Below are positions 34,879-47,397 of a stretch of DNA of 64,000 bases, one piece after another. The notes beneath the pieces were generated by a model that made no database searches, was not told the DNA's origin, and saw nothing but the letters and a program-made list of their open reading frames with translations. Made by a program: the position numbers and the translations under genes. This stretch comes from Lindgomyces ingoldianus (lineage: Eukaryota > Ascomycota > Dothideomycetes > Pleosporales > Lindgomycetaceae): positions 1,273,582 through 1,337,581 of the forward strand of contig NW_022985165.1 of the NCBI RefSeq assembly GCF_010093535.1. The letters are read 5' to 3'. Numbering within the stretch: the stretch's first letter is position 1; each line of letters begins with the position of its first letter.

Positions 34879-35449
34879 AGTTGAACAATAGATTGAGTGG
34901 GTGGGGTTAGTCCGAGGGATTAAACAGCCAAAAGAAATTACTACCGAATATGGGTTTCATACATATGATTAGGAGTATGGATCGTTCGTTAAAATCTAGT
35001 ATGACAACATCTAATGTAAGGTTTTAGGACACGATCTTCAACGGAACCTCCTTTGCCACGGAGTGATCGCCCGCCAGTCCATCTGTGAGGTGAGCTTCTT
35101 ACCGTGTATATCATCTAGTTACTGAGCATTGTAGGCATTGCAAAGGCCGTCGAAATCAACATCATGAAATAGATTCATTGGTCTCATCGGTGTTAGCTGT
35201 GGAATGCACACTATTATCAGCTAGTTCGACAACGCACTTGCTTATGGACTGTGGGATTCGGCCACTGCCATTTCCCAAAGCATAGATCAGACAAGAATAT
35301 ATTCTGGGAAAGCGCTACTAGGTTTAGAGCTTTATTCATATTCTTCCAAACTGTGTACGTTGGAACCGTGGACTACTTGGTGGCAATGGAACTAGTGGGT
35401 TCAAAATTGAGTCGTGGGGGGTCGGCCGGTACGTTGAATTAAGGCACAC
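34879..35449. other. Intergenic stretch, nothing recognised
   Basis: It follows the coiled-coil/ankyrin gene. No convincing open frame, repeat or RNA was seen. Confidence 0.35.
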
Positions 35450-36204
35450 GCCCGAGAAACGTAATATTGAGCACATAGAGTTAAGACGGAGAATTATAGA
35501 ATTGCAGAGCCTATAGCTTAACGAGAGCCAGAAGCAAAAGAGAGACAAGGTAGACGAATTCAACAAGCCAGGCAGAAAATAAACGAAGCGAAAAGAGATA
35601 CTTTGATTGCAAGACAGAGTTCAAAAGCTCACACAGGAGAATAAGGAAAGGGAAAGGCAATTCAGGTTTGTGCATGAGCACCGCGCCGTCACTAACGAAT
35701 GGAAGCGAGTCATCGAAAGAACAAAGCCAAGCAACTAGACAGCAATCTCATCAAACGCCTGGCGTTGTAGAGCAGCATAACTCCGGGATAGAGAAGAATG
35801 AAACTGAAGGCAGAAAGGGGGCACATGCTAGTACATCGGACAGACAGCCGGATAAGCCTGATGATGAAAGATTTTCATGAGTTTATGGATTGAGGGCTGG
35901 GTAAAAAGTAGTAAAATGAACGAAGCACCATTCTCCACTTCCCCTCTACGCTTTGTTTGCAAAGAGTCACACACTAGGCTCCATAGCTAAAGAGACTTAA
36001 AAGGATGGCGAGAAAGTGGAGGGTCCTCCTACCCTTGCTGCCTTACTGCCCAAGCTCTTCGGAAGGGATAATAGAGTCGCGCATTCTAGTAAGCGGCCGA
36101 CAAGCCTTCCCAGAGAGGAGGCCTTGGAGACTAGGCGACGCATGTTTGACAAGGTAAGAAACTTAGCCTCTAGCTTCCTCAAGCTTAATGAGGAATGGCT
36201 CTAG
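35450..36204 (+). pseudogene. Fragmented coiled-coil gene remnant
   Basis: Several plus-strand frames in a row have strongly protein-like composition but do not join. About 35607-35738 encodes a coiled coil (LQDRVQKLTQENKERERQFR) ending at TAG. An overlapping frame then gives a hydrophilic segment to the stop at 35880 (QQSHQTPGVVEQHNSG). At about 36004-36204 a last piece (PPTLAALLPKLFGRD, RRRMFDKVRNLASSFLKLNE) ends at a TAG. An upstream piece (LNESQKQKRDKVDEFNK) is near 35520-35570. The most economical reading is one decayed coiled-coil gene with frameshifts, perhaps related to the gene at 33796, though no direct sequence match was found. Confidence 0.33.
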
Positions 36205-37427
36205 ACTAGGATGTTCCGTCCTTCTATTTCCTTAAGTGATTTTCCTACCTTCACATGTTTACCTCCACTGCAATGATAAGAAGACCGGAAAGGAGCATTA
36301 TGACTAATAACGAAGAATCAGCCAGAGCCCAAAAGCCATCAACTCCAGGCACAGAACCGGCGCAGTTGAACTGAAAACTCCCCCTATGCTCAAACTCAGG
36401 AACATTCTTAGGAAAATTTTCTATGGCTAATTTCCGATAACCGGCTTGAAAATTCGATTTCCAAACCCTGAAATATATTGACGCATTTCATTGTCTCCCT
36501 GTATTGTTGTTCATAATCTCGGCTCATCTCGAGGAACAGATCTTGACTAAAACCATCAGTATATCGGGAGATTAATGCGCTAACCCAGATTACTCCATAA
36601 TTTTTTATTGATAAGTTTAGTAGGTTTCCAAGTTGTGTTGAAAATTCGGGTTCGAAGGGCGCGAAAATTGACCTTGGAAGTGGAGTGACGTAGTGGGGCA
36701 AGTAAGCATCTTCGCTACTCGTCCACTCATTTGAATCTACAATCAGTCCACTACAGGTCTATGATAGGACCAACTCCTGTGGATCAGCCTAGGAAAGAAG
36801 TTTCTGGTCTATCATACTGAAGACATTACGGTGTGATATTTCAGAAACTTATCCAGAGGATAGTGAATATTGTAAGCGGTGATGCGACGGGAGCTGAGTC
36901 TCCAGGGTGGTTCCGGCTGGTGTTTTCGCAGCCGAAAGATCTAGTTGATGAAGGGATTAGGAGGATTACCGAGGCTCTCGATTGAGAAAATGCCTCTAGG
37001 AGAAACCTGGATGAAACATGCAGGAAGACTGTCCAAGGTCATCCATGCAGGTGGATGATCTCAAGACTTCGGAAATAGAGCTAACGGCTTTGCCAGCATA
37101 ACTTAAGATGAAATACGTCTCCGACACTGACCGGGAATCGCAAAAAAAAAATTGAAATTTTGCATTTCTCATCAGGAAATTGCTCAGAACAATGCAGAGT
37201 GCAAGATGACCTCGGAAAATGTACATGCTTGCAAGTCCGTTCCACCGCGTAACAAATTTTATGTCCAAGGAAAACCGCCCTAGAAAGTACTAGAAAATAC
37301 AAACGAATCAGGATATAGTGCAAAACTACCAAGACCAGAAAACGTGCCAGCACTTCGAATGCCCCCACTCTGACTCTCACTCCCACCCCTTCCCACTTCA
37401 GACCTCACACCCTTCCCACTTCAAGCC
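36205..37427. other. Gene-poor stretch before the fusion gene's 3' end
   Basis: A minus-strand frame at 36701-36408 (98 codons, MPHYVTPLPRSIFAPFEPEF) has plausible composition but no motif or neighbour support. An A-run of nine lies at about 37141. Otherwise nothing is recognised; the right end is the 3' flank of the large minus-strand fusion gene. Confidence 0.3.
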
Positions 37428-40400
37428 TTACACCCTTGCTTGCACTTGCTGTTGAAAAATTCTCTCATCCCCACTCTTCGTCCCTAGCTTCAACGCTCTC
37501 AACCCGGCCGGCAATGACGCTGCCACCGACGACACCGTGGTAGCTGCAGATGCCGAAATTGACATAGGCACTGTCGGCATAGGAGGCGGCGTGTCTTCGC
37601 CACTCATCTTGCGGCGGGACACGATAGAACCAGTGGCACTTAGCGCCAGAGATGCTCGGGGAGAGGCTGGAAGGGGAGTCGTGCTGCGTGGTGGTTGGCG
37701 GCGATTGAGGTAGACCATTGCTGCATTCATTGAAGAATTCGGGGGCATAGTCGGAGAGCCCGTAGGCAGCTGTGGAAGTGGGTCTTTCGGTGGAGGGAGA
37801 GGTTGATGATTGCGATGACTTAGTTGCTGAGCAAGAGAAGAAGACTGCACCTGTGCCTGCGTCTGCTGGATTACCTGTGCTCGTGTTCGCAGAGGTTGTG
37901 GAGCCGGTAGGGGAGGCGATGCGTTTGCTGCAGCACGAGTGCGAAGTCCATGTGAACTGATGCTAGAAGCGATACTTGGGGCCTTAGTGTGACCTCCGCT
38001 CAGTGCTTGAGCGTGCGCATTTGGATTGTAAGTTGCCATTAGCTGCGTGAAGTCATACTCGGCTGGTAGTCGGCTCAAGCGACGAATATTTGACATATTA
38101 CTGTTGATAAATGTTGACATCCGGCGAAGTGCATTACCCTGTTGCTGGCTTTCGAACGACGAGGGAGCCTGGAGGTTCTTAGCAGCACGTGCGGCGTGAG
38201 CATCAGCTAGACGTCTCGATTGTGGAGGGTCGTAATCGTGCGATGACAGGCTCTGGGAGTTTCGTTGCAGCGTTTGCTGCGCACTAGCAAAGATCTGTGC
38301 GAAGTCTACTTCGACCCCGTTCCGGCTTCGGAGTCCCGTTGACATGCCATCGCTATATGACATGTCCGGTGGTTTAGCTAAAACAAAGAACGAACCATCC
38401 ATGATCTTGCGGCGGACGTTGTTCCAGCGTGTGCGTGCAGGGTTATTTTCGATTTCGGGACGGTAGATCGATTCTTGCGAAAGCGAGGCATAGTAGGCTT
38501 CAAGGCGCGCGGCAATCCTTTCGAGGACGGTAAGAAGATAGGATGCGAGTTTGACCTTGAATGAAGTGTTAGCGTGCCTCTTATTATGAAGATCTCAGTC
38601 CTCCCTCACTTGCTTAGAGCTCGCGGACTCGTCCATCGCAGCAATCATATCAAAAGCATCCATGCCCAAAGCAGTCTCGTCACGGATATGCTCTAAAAAC
38701 GTCACATCGAGCTCCGTGATCGTCTGCGCGTATCTCAGGATGCCGTTCTCATGAAATCGTGCCAACTTGCTGCTATTGCACACAAATTGGCCGACTTCAG
38801 AAACCTCCTTCATGGCCTTGGTAGCATCAGGAGACGACTGCGCTCGAGTGATCGTGCCGATGATATCGGGAAGCCGGACATTGGGTGCGACTGCGTTCGC
38901 CAGAGAATACGAAAGCTTGAGATAAATTTCCTGCAGTTTCGCCCCAAACAATGCCGAGAAGCCATTCTGCATCAGCCGGCTCTGGAACTGGTAGAACTTG
39001 CGTACACCACCAATGTTAAACAGACCACCAGAAAACCATACCTTCGAATCCTCAAGGATATTGTTCGCTTCGAAGTACAAAGTCGTGAGGCTCTCAACGC
39101 TCGTTCGTAAGTATTGGTACCACTGATCGTAAATGTAGCTCAATTCGCTGGACCGGAAGTCGGGTTTCGCACCAAGGTGGCCGATGAAGTACTTGGACAG
39201 AAGACTCGATACTTCAGGATTGCTAGAGTGAGCAAGGTCGTCAAATGTTTTTGTTGCATCAAGACCAGCACTAGCAGCGACGATAAGAGTGCCGCCCGGG
39301 TGCATTGGGAGGAAGTCCGTTATGTCGTACACTCCACCATGAACGCCAATCCACATGCGTGACCCTTTTCGATGGCCTGTATGAATAGCAAGCCTTGACA
39401 TGGGTATCGTCGGTGTTGTGTTAGGGATAGAACGAGGCGTCATGAAGATATCGAGCATGAACCGTCGCTCTGCAAAAGCCGTGGCGAGTAGAGTATCTGC
39501 CGACTCATGTGTGGATGCTTGATATTTGTAGATGGCCTGCTTGATACCAGACATGACAGTCTCGTATACCGAAACGGAGCCACAAATGTAGAGATGGCCT
39601 CCCAGCCCACCCTGGTTCCTGGACATGACAAGCTCAGAAACCAGCCTGCCTTGCTCAACGATGGTAGTATCGATATACCGAGGCTCCATATCCTGCTCAA
39701 CAAGGTCTCTTAAAGCGGGATCATAGACTAAGCCTTTGCGATCGCGGGAGAATGCGGTATGGAGCTCAAGTGAGCCTTCTTGGACAAGACTCCGCAGCTC
39801 CGCCTCGTGCAAGAACTTGTCGCGGGATTGGACCCCCAGAAATAAAATATTGCGACCAATCCCGTGTTGCGAACGAGCTTGCCAGAAGCCACGAAACGGT
39901 GCAATGCCTGAACCACCAGCAAACATCGCCACTGGGACCGTAGTGCTTGAAGGCAACTGAAACTGGATCGGGCGCGATACTCCGATTAGTACAGACTCGT
40001 CATCAGAGACCGCGCACGGAAAGTCCATGAGATGTGGAGGCGGGTTTAGGAAGCCACTAGACACTCCGTACAAAGGCAATGAAGGCTGGACAGACTGGAA
40101 AATGGAGTTGCGGGTGCTTTCGGTGCGAGAGACCGTAAGATCGATCATACTAGGAAGCATTCCATCCGATGCATTGGAGATGCTGTATGTCCGCGGTACT
40201 TCAAGTTTAATCAACTTTGGGAGCCAAGCAAGGTTCATGAGGTCGAATGCTCGGTCCCAGATATCCTGAGGTGTGTCCCTAATAGCGGTTTGCAGCAAGT
40301 CGCCAATGCTGCCTTTGACTGGCCAGTCATCGGATGCGAGGATATGGAGAGTCGTCTGAGATGACGCACGGAGCATTTGGTGGAGCTGTATATGAGTTAA

Positions 40401-42749
40401 AGGAGAGTTCAGGAATGGGAGATAAACATACTGAAAGCACGAGATCTTTGGTGAGGGGTGCCAGATGGCCTCGCTTCAGCACCTCCTTGACAGTGAGACC
40501 TGAACCAGAAACCTTGGACACCATCTCGAGATGCTTAGAGAATCGTGCCCACTCAGATCCTTGCTCAACTGGGACAATGGCGTCCATGAGATCTTCGAGC
40601 CCTAATGCGGCAGCTACCTTTGCCGTCTCATACGAAGGATTGATTGGCATGACAGCTATTCGATCACCCTATATACAGTCAGCGCTGAACACTGCTAGAA
40701 TAGAAAACCGGTAATAGAGAACCGCCTAAGCTTCGTGTGGTGCTGCAATATAGATGGTGCCATGAAATGGATGCTGTAAGCAGCAGATAGTCTTGTGACT
40801 TACTGGTTGAAAAGTAATACCCGTGTTATGCAAATCAAATGTAACAACCCCCGTAGATCGGTTGGGGTCATTATCAATCTGTCGCCTGTCCATGATCCTC
40901 GCTCGGAATCGGCATTCTTCAAAGCTCCCTCGCATCTCGTGCGGTTGAACCTTGACCTCGCCGCGATAGGGGTCGAGCCTCTCCCGCATCGCATCGGACA
41001 AGGTGCGGTGGACCTCCTCCCATGGCCTCCCATCTGACTCCCCGGCTCCTGCATTCCCATTGGTTTCTGTCCGCCCAGTCTTGGCCACGACTTCTAGGAA
41101 CCCGTAGACTTTGTATCGGTGAGTTCCCATAAAACCACGCTCTCCAGCATACGATTCGATTAGTCCTTCCAACACGCCTTCCAGCCTCGGATCGCCACTA
41201 GCCTTCACAAACTCAGGTACTCGGTAGTGGTTCTCAATTGCCGCAATAAAGGCTCGAATGTTAAGCGGCAGCCATCGCCGGAGATGGACAGCTTCAATGC
41301 CAAGAAATGACGTGTATTTGGTCCTGCCGATAAAAGCATCCATTAAAAGGAACAGAGGGAGTGCGAGTCCGGAGAGTGCTGGGACACGTTTCGACAGGGG
41401 TGCACTAAATTTAGCGTATCTCTGTCCCCACTGAACCTGGTTAGCGGAAAGGCTATAATAGCCAAGCAATGGGTAAATTTCATACCTCAACTGGATTTGC
41501 AAACTGCTCACCCGAAGCAGGATTAACTGAGATCTTATGAAATACGTATGGAAGTTGATCAATAATTGACTTGAGTTGAATTAAGTCCCGAAGTAGGCCT
41601 TCGGATTCGCGATTCATCACATGCTCCTGGCATCGCGCAAGAATTTCGATGCCAGATTGGAAGCAGCCGTGTACTTCGGCCATGCAGAGCAGGAACATGG
41701 CTTCACCACGGTCGTTGAACACCTAGATCCTTTAGTATCCAATGGTTTCATGTAATAGTTGAAGGTACATACCGGCCATCGAAGGTCCATGTTTTCTGTC
41801 CTTGCGACGTAAGGCTGAACGCTGGTGGGGTCACGAAGCTTGTAGTTATAGATGCTGACATCGAATTGGGTTAAGTGAGGAAGGGCCCGGCCCATGCGAG
41901 TGCAGACTTGTCGCAGCGGAATAGCTAACATTATTAGTAAATACTCGCTATGCAGATAATACAGCGCCCGTACCAATATTTCGCGGTATCCCTTTCGTCT
42001 CCTCTTCCTCGTCATCTGCCTCCCCAGAAATGTTCCGGAAAGCTCCAGGAGGTGCAATAACACTAACACCTTCATTGCCGTCATTCACCTCCTCGTAACG
42101 GTAGACGCTGGCTAAGATACCCAGGCAGACTGTTGCTGCCCACAAAGCTCGATCAGGGATGACATCTGGAGTGCCATAAACGAGTGGAAGGGCGAGGATA
42201 GATTCTCTCATGTTTCCTCGGGCGACAACACCCGGCATTCGCTCGCAAAGGTCGGACCATATCCTGCCAGGCGAAGCTCGTAGTGCGACTGGGGCATCCG
42301 ATGGGTCTGGTGGCAAGAAACCGAAGGCTGATGAAAGATATCCATCTTTCCATCCAGTTCGCGGCCCGACCTCTTCAGCCCGCATGAGAACGCGCCGAGC
42401 AGGTGCGCCGAGCGCGACAGCTAGTAGATCGACGTCCTCGGGCTGGAGATTGTCTGCATTCTTGAGGCCGTTGGTGATTTCGCGAGCCGGAGCTTCTGGC
42501 ATAAGCATCTCGTTTAAGCCCTTGCGCTCCTGCTCGTACAGAAGGGAGGTTTCCTCGGAGGTCTAGAGGTATCAGTAGACCGAATCCTCGCTAGTCGAAG
42601 GAACTCACTGTGGAGTACATCGTTTGTGAGCCCATGTTCGGCTGGAAAGCTGCGAATGCGCAACCGCGGGGTCCAATACGGCTAGCAGGACATCCTCCAC
42701 CAGAGTCTGAACCACTTCGCCCGCCAACTGGACAACCTCGTACGGACAT
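37428..42749 (-). CDS. Fusion: PrnB/IDO-like haem domain, FAD/NADPH reductase domain, cytochrome b5, long disordered tail
   Basis: Minus-strand exons: 42749-42609, 42562-41974, 41924-41773, 41722-41486, 41436-40804, 40668-40432, 40385-38610 and 38555-37428; 4893 bases, 1630 residues, all phases match. Residues of about 60-540 look like the DUF1864/PrnB branch of the indoleamine-dioxygenase-type haem superfamily. The hallmark GFMGTHRYKVYGF sits near 474-486, and its His is my candidate haem ligand. From about 555 a sulfite/P450-reductase-like FAD domain begins (FRARIMDRR, FQPGDRIAVMP), with the NADPH-binding patches AGGSGIAPFRGFW near 820 and LYICGSVSVYETV near 930. Near 1000-1055 is cytochrome b5: DITDFLPMHPGG, with the second axial His in DLAHSS. 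A helical region and a Ser/Pro/Gln-rich tail (about 1255-1630) follow. There is no FMN/flavodoxin domain. Electrons could pass NADPH to FAD to b5 to the dioxygenase-like haem. The substrate is unknown; indoles are the family precedent. Confidence 0.78.
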
Positions 42750-45700
42750 GTTGATTAGCTGATCAACAGTAACTAAAAGAAAGGAAGGCGTGCGGCCGGC
42801 GCCCAATTATGAACAATAAAGAACGACTTAAACAACACAGAGTTAAAGAATAGAATTACGGAAGATAGACGCGCAGCATGCTGACCAGGACTGAGGCAGG
42901 TGAGGCTCTTATTTTGAACAGTCCCTCAGCCCTAGGATATCCCTCTAATCATGTACGAAAAGCCTTCGGGCACCACAGGCCACATGCCGTCGGAGCTCCA
43001 CGTATTCCAGGAGTGGCAAGCGGGATATCGCGTGAGGGGGCGCTAAGTTCTCGCGTTCTTCAACCACCAAGTTTCCTAGAATGGGAGGGTTGACGTATGC
43101 CTCAAGCTGCCGAGCTCTGGGCAGAGAGTCCTCTGCATCTCACACTGGCTGGATGAGCCACACGTGGGACCCCTGCGGAGAACTTGCTGTCAGAAGGGAA
43201 GCCGTAAGTGTCAAAGGCTTCCACAGAGCTCTGGTGATGCCCGTTCCATGGCTGACGCTAGTGTTTTGCTGTTGGCTTCATGACAGCCAAGCGACTGTGT
43301 CGCGGCAGCTCCCGAATGGCTAGAGCCATTAAACGGCCCCTTCTTCACAAAAGAAGAACAACTCATGGCGGAGATGTTCATTTCGAGCCTCAGGCTGGCA
43401 CCATGGTAGGCTGGGATCGGTAGCTGAATCCGGGGCATTCTGAAACAGGAGTATGCCAAGCTGTTCCCTCAGGTCTCTGCCAAGTGGTCAAGAGCATCAG
43501 ATATGTCAGATATCCGCCACCGACGGTACTCCTTCATCTTTCTTCTATCGAAAATGGCATTTGTTTTGCAAAGTGCAGCCATACAGTGGTCATTCCGGCG
43601 ATGGCGTGCAAGAAGGCTCTGGGGATGGGACGTCGTGAACATTGGCATTACGAGAAGCGACGACTCAGTCGCGCTGAAGACGCGCGTCAATGGAGATGAC
43701 GGATATGCAAAGTTGCACAGTGGGAGGGAAAGGTGAATACACGATGAAGGATGGAGAGATAGCACAGGCGCTGTACGAAGGTTAACAGTAACGAGCGGAC
43801 ACTAGTCTTCAATTGTTCTAGCCTGAAATGGGATAAGACTTCCACACGCGTCAACCCTACAACATGTGATGTATCAGTGTCGTATTGTCGCTATTCAATA
43901 TTACTTTTACTATATCTATCGTTGTAGGCCTTCTATCTGCGATGTGAATTCTTGTATCGCATAACGTAGAACATGATCGGAGCAGCTTTTGTCCATTAAA
44001 GCCCTGGCTAGAATAAGGGAGAGCGTCAACAGGATGCCACTTTCGAGCTTAAAAACTCTCTGCCATGTTCCACGTTGTTTCCGTGAGAGGGTTGGACATA
44101 TTGATTGGCATGATGGCCCATTATCTAGGGATGGGGGATCCAGAGTGAGAGCCTCGGCACGACGAAACTTCCTGCACGCATGGAGCGTCTTGTCAATATC
44201 GGCATAGCCCTCGCCACCTTTTTCCTCCACATATCTTTCATTCTATGATCTTTCATGCACACGAAGCCTTTTGTCGATATTACTTCCATTATCCCCCTTG
44301 CGGGAATTGCTCTCCCTCTTAGGCCGTCTCATAGCCATCAAAATTATCGCATTCAGAGTGCTGACCTCCCTGTACCTTCCCGAGTGCCTTTGAGCTATCT
44401 GTCAGTTCAAAGGATTCTTACCTAGCACGATGCTGCCCCACAGCAGAGACTCTTCTCGAGAAGCCATGCAATTCGCCTTTCGCCATGGCAAAACTCTATA
44501 ATAGCCAGGAGTTAGCAAAACGCCAGACCCCAGCTTGTCATGTACATTGCATGAGCATTCCAATAGTCCGGCTCTCAGAAACCTCGACCTAACCTACAAC
44601 CTCACCCTAACCTTGGCCTCTATGTCGCAGATATCGCCCCTCTAAATTAGTCCACTCTTTCGGGTTGCGTTCCAACCCATCGTTTCTCAGATGTGGGAGA
44701 ATGAGCCTGACAGGAACCGCTGTCGTGGGGGGATTTAAACGGAGAGACGCCAACGGGCAAATTTGGAATGTTCGAAAAGCTTGCTGATTAATAGATTAGC
44801 TATGTCGCTGGCAATCGGCGCATTGAGACATGGGGCACCGGTAGATCCAGTGAGGTTAACTCTTACAACGGTGTGTCAAGAAGCAGTGTGTCCAATGCAG
44901 CGCTGCCAACGATCCGTAGTACTATATGATTGGGTAATTTTGATGCCTGTACGATTGAGATTTTGTGTACGTTCGTACGGCAGGAAGGATAAAAGGTAGG
45001 TGTACGTATCGTAGCGGTTACGGCTCACGTGATCTGTACGAGTATGATTTGATTGAAGTACGCCGCACTCAGGTTGAAACAGCTTTGATACTTACAGGCC
45101 TTATCTCATTGGTCAGATACCTCTGTTTTCTGTTTTTCCGCAGTCTCTTACCTAGGCTGCAGAAGTTAAGAGCCCTCTAGACTGCGTCTCTTGCCTCATC
45201 CTTCGGTAGTACGTTGTCTATAGATGAAGACTAATCGCAGCAGGGAAAGGTAATCCACCTCTAGCTCTACTCTCCGGAGCCCTCCTAATCCTCTAGAATC
45301 GCTATGCAAAGACCCTAAAAAGGTAATATGATCCATACTACGTACCGTACCTAGGACATGATAAAACGTACGGTGTGGCTCACAAACTAGGTACGTTCAT
45401 ACCGAACATGTGACTGGTACAGCTCACTTTGTACAGACAGTAATATGCCCCGTTGGAAGCCCTGATCCGATGTTGGATCCGATTGGTGTGGTTGAAACAG
45501 AAGGATTGGTTCTGCTTACTAAGGTTAATATTTTAGAGAACTTACTGAGCGACGGGACTACGGTGGAGCCGCCCATTAAGGAGTATGCTACTTACTAAGA
45601 GTCTGAATGCGGAAATAGCATTCATTTTACCCTTGGTTGTATATTTCTAGTATCATTTCTATTCATACTGTACAGTACCATAGAAATTCCAGGAAGTGTG

Positions 45701-47397
45701 CATATTACGTGGAACGTCTATCTAACATGTTGCTTCTAGTCGTTCGTTGCCTAGCCGTTGCATTTAATACTAGTCTGCCTGAAACGCCGAATTCATCCGG
45801 CCCCTTTTAGGTCTAAACCGACAGTTTCTGTGGGCAGAATTCGCAATCTGGATCAAGGTCCTCTTCGCAAAAACCGCCAAGAATCTCTCTCTACTTAGCA
45901 ACCTCTATATTTAATGCGCTAACCGGCCTTCTTTCATTGTACTACAATTGGCCATCAGGCGTTTTTTGAGCGCTGTAAAGTCGTGTCCATAGACAGATAG
46001 AATGTAAAGCTATTGGGAGCACCAGAGCCACGAGGAACTTATTTGATTGCTCAAAGAGTGTACCTAGGGGTATGGATATAAAGAGAAGAGGTTAGACTTA
46101 GCAACATGTGACTATCGTATGAGTCGTGCGTGAATGCTGCAAACATAGAAGGTATAAAGTTCGCAATTGTAGTAGTAATAAGACAACTAGGCGAGATAAA
46201 CATCTACTGTCCTACCCAAACGCCTCCGAATGCAAAGCAATATCCTTGCACTTCCCACTCCTAACCCGCCTCTGAGCCCGCGCCACCGCATCCACTAATT
46301 CGGTCCTAAAGCCCTCAGGCCCGCTTCTAACAGTCGCAGTCTTCTTGCCGCCATTGACGAAATCCCCAATAAGTGTAGAATGGAGAGATGGCAATAGAAG
46401 ATGCATCGCCCAGCGGCTTGGGCTCTGCGTAGAAAGGCCAGAGTTCGGCCTGTGGATCTTGGCAATGTTGTGAGGTTTCGATCCTGGATCGTTTTATACG
46501 TGATCCAGAAATATGAGGCCGAGGACGATTAAGAAATGTTAGGTAACACATTGCCCGCAGTCTAGTTGGCCGTCCCAGGAATGGAAGCATGTGGCGCGTC
46601 TTTTTAGCGCATCAAAGGTGGCACACATTTGTGCAGCTCGGATGCAAAGTGGATCAGAAAGAGGTAGATTTTCTACTGATGTGTCCATCTCTATATGCCC
46701 CATATGCCCCATATCTATAGTGGCGTATATTCTTCTCTATCAGTCCTTAGGTGGAGAGCAAAGAACGGTGCAGAATTATTCTTTGAGATCGAATTAGAGG
46801 GAGTCGCTTTTCGTCAATCTGACGAGAAGTTCGGCTTTCATCCTTTGCTAACTACGTCGTCCAGCATATGAAGAGAATTCTGAAAACCTGCAAAATAATC
46901 TGGTCCACATGGAAGGTACCTTGACCTAATATAAGCAAAGTTTCATCCCATGCAGAGTTTAAGTCAATCACAATTCGCACACAGCTATTAAGTTCTTATT
47001 TCCGCATAATCGATCTGACTAGTTTAGATATCGACCATATGGAAGTCTTTTGGAGCTTGTCTTCTGCTCTGACTTCCATCGTTCGAGGCCGGGAAAGTCA
47101 ACAGCTACTCATCACGTGGATAACTGATATATGAGAACCTTATATCGAAAGCGAGCAGTTTGACTTTGATGGGTCCAGTGAAATCCGAATTCAGTCCTTT
47201 GGGATAGGGATTTAGATAATGTTTTGTGCTTTAAAGTGTTAAAGAATAAGTCCGGCAAGTTGATTGATCATATAAATGATGGCGCTAGCATTTCTTGGGA
47301 ACTCCGACTTGTCCACAGACATCATTAGCCAAGGGCGGTGAGTGAAATAAATAAGGGTATCTTGCAAGTTTAAACTTTCAGCAGGCACTATAGGGCC
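42750..47397. other. 4.6 kb gene-poor region
   Basis: No intact gene is recognised. Weak items: a minus-strand segment ending at 46212 (ELVDAVARAQRRVRSGKCKD) that reads like the C-terminus of a lost protein; a minus-strand frame at 44230-43916 with a hydrophobic stretch and no known domain; a cluster of GTAC tetramers at about 44945-45425; and a small TATGCCCCATATGCCCCATA duplication near 46700. The left end should contain the promoter of the fusion gene, the right end the 3' flank of the second HET gene. Confidence 0.4.

Noticed and set aside
37428..38402. Separate 324-residue proline-rich protein
   Set aside because: The frame extends upstream to 38555 without a stop and joins the fusion gene through a canonical 54-base intron in phase.
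44580..44630. Telomere-like CCCTAA tract
   Set aside because: Only a single CCCTAA occurs within irregular CCTAACC-type sequence; there is no tandem array.
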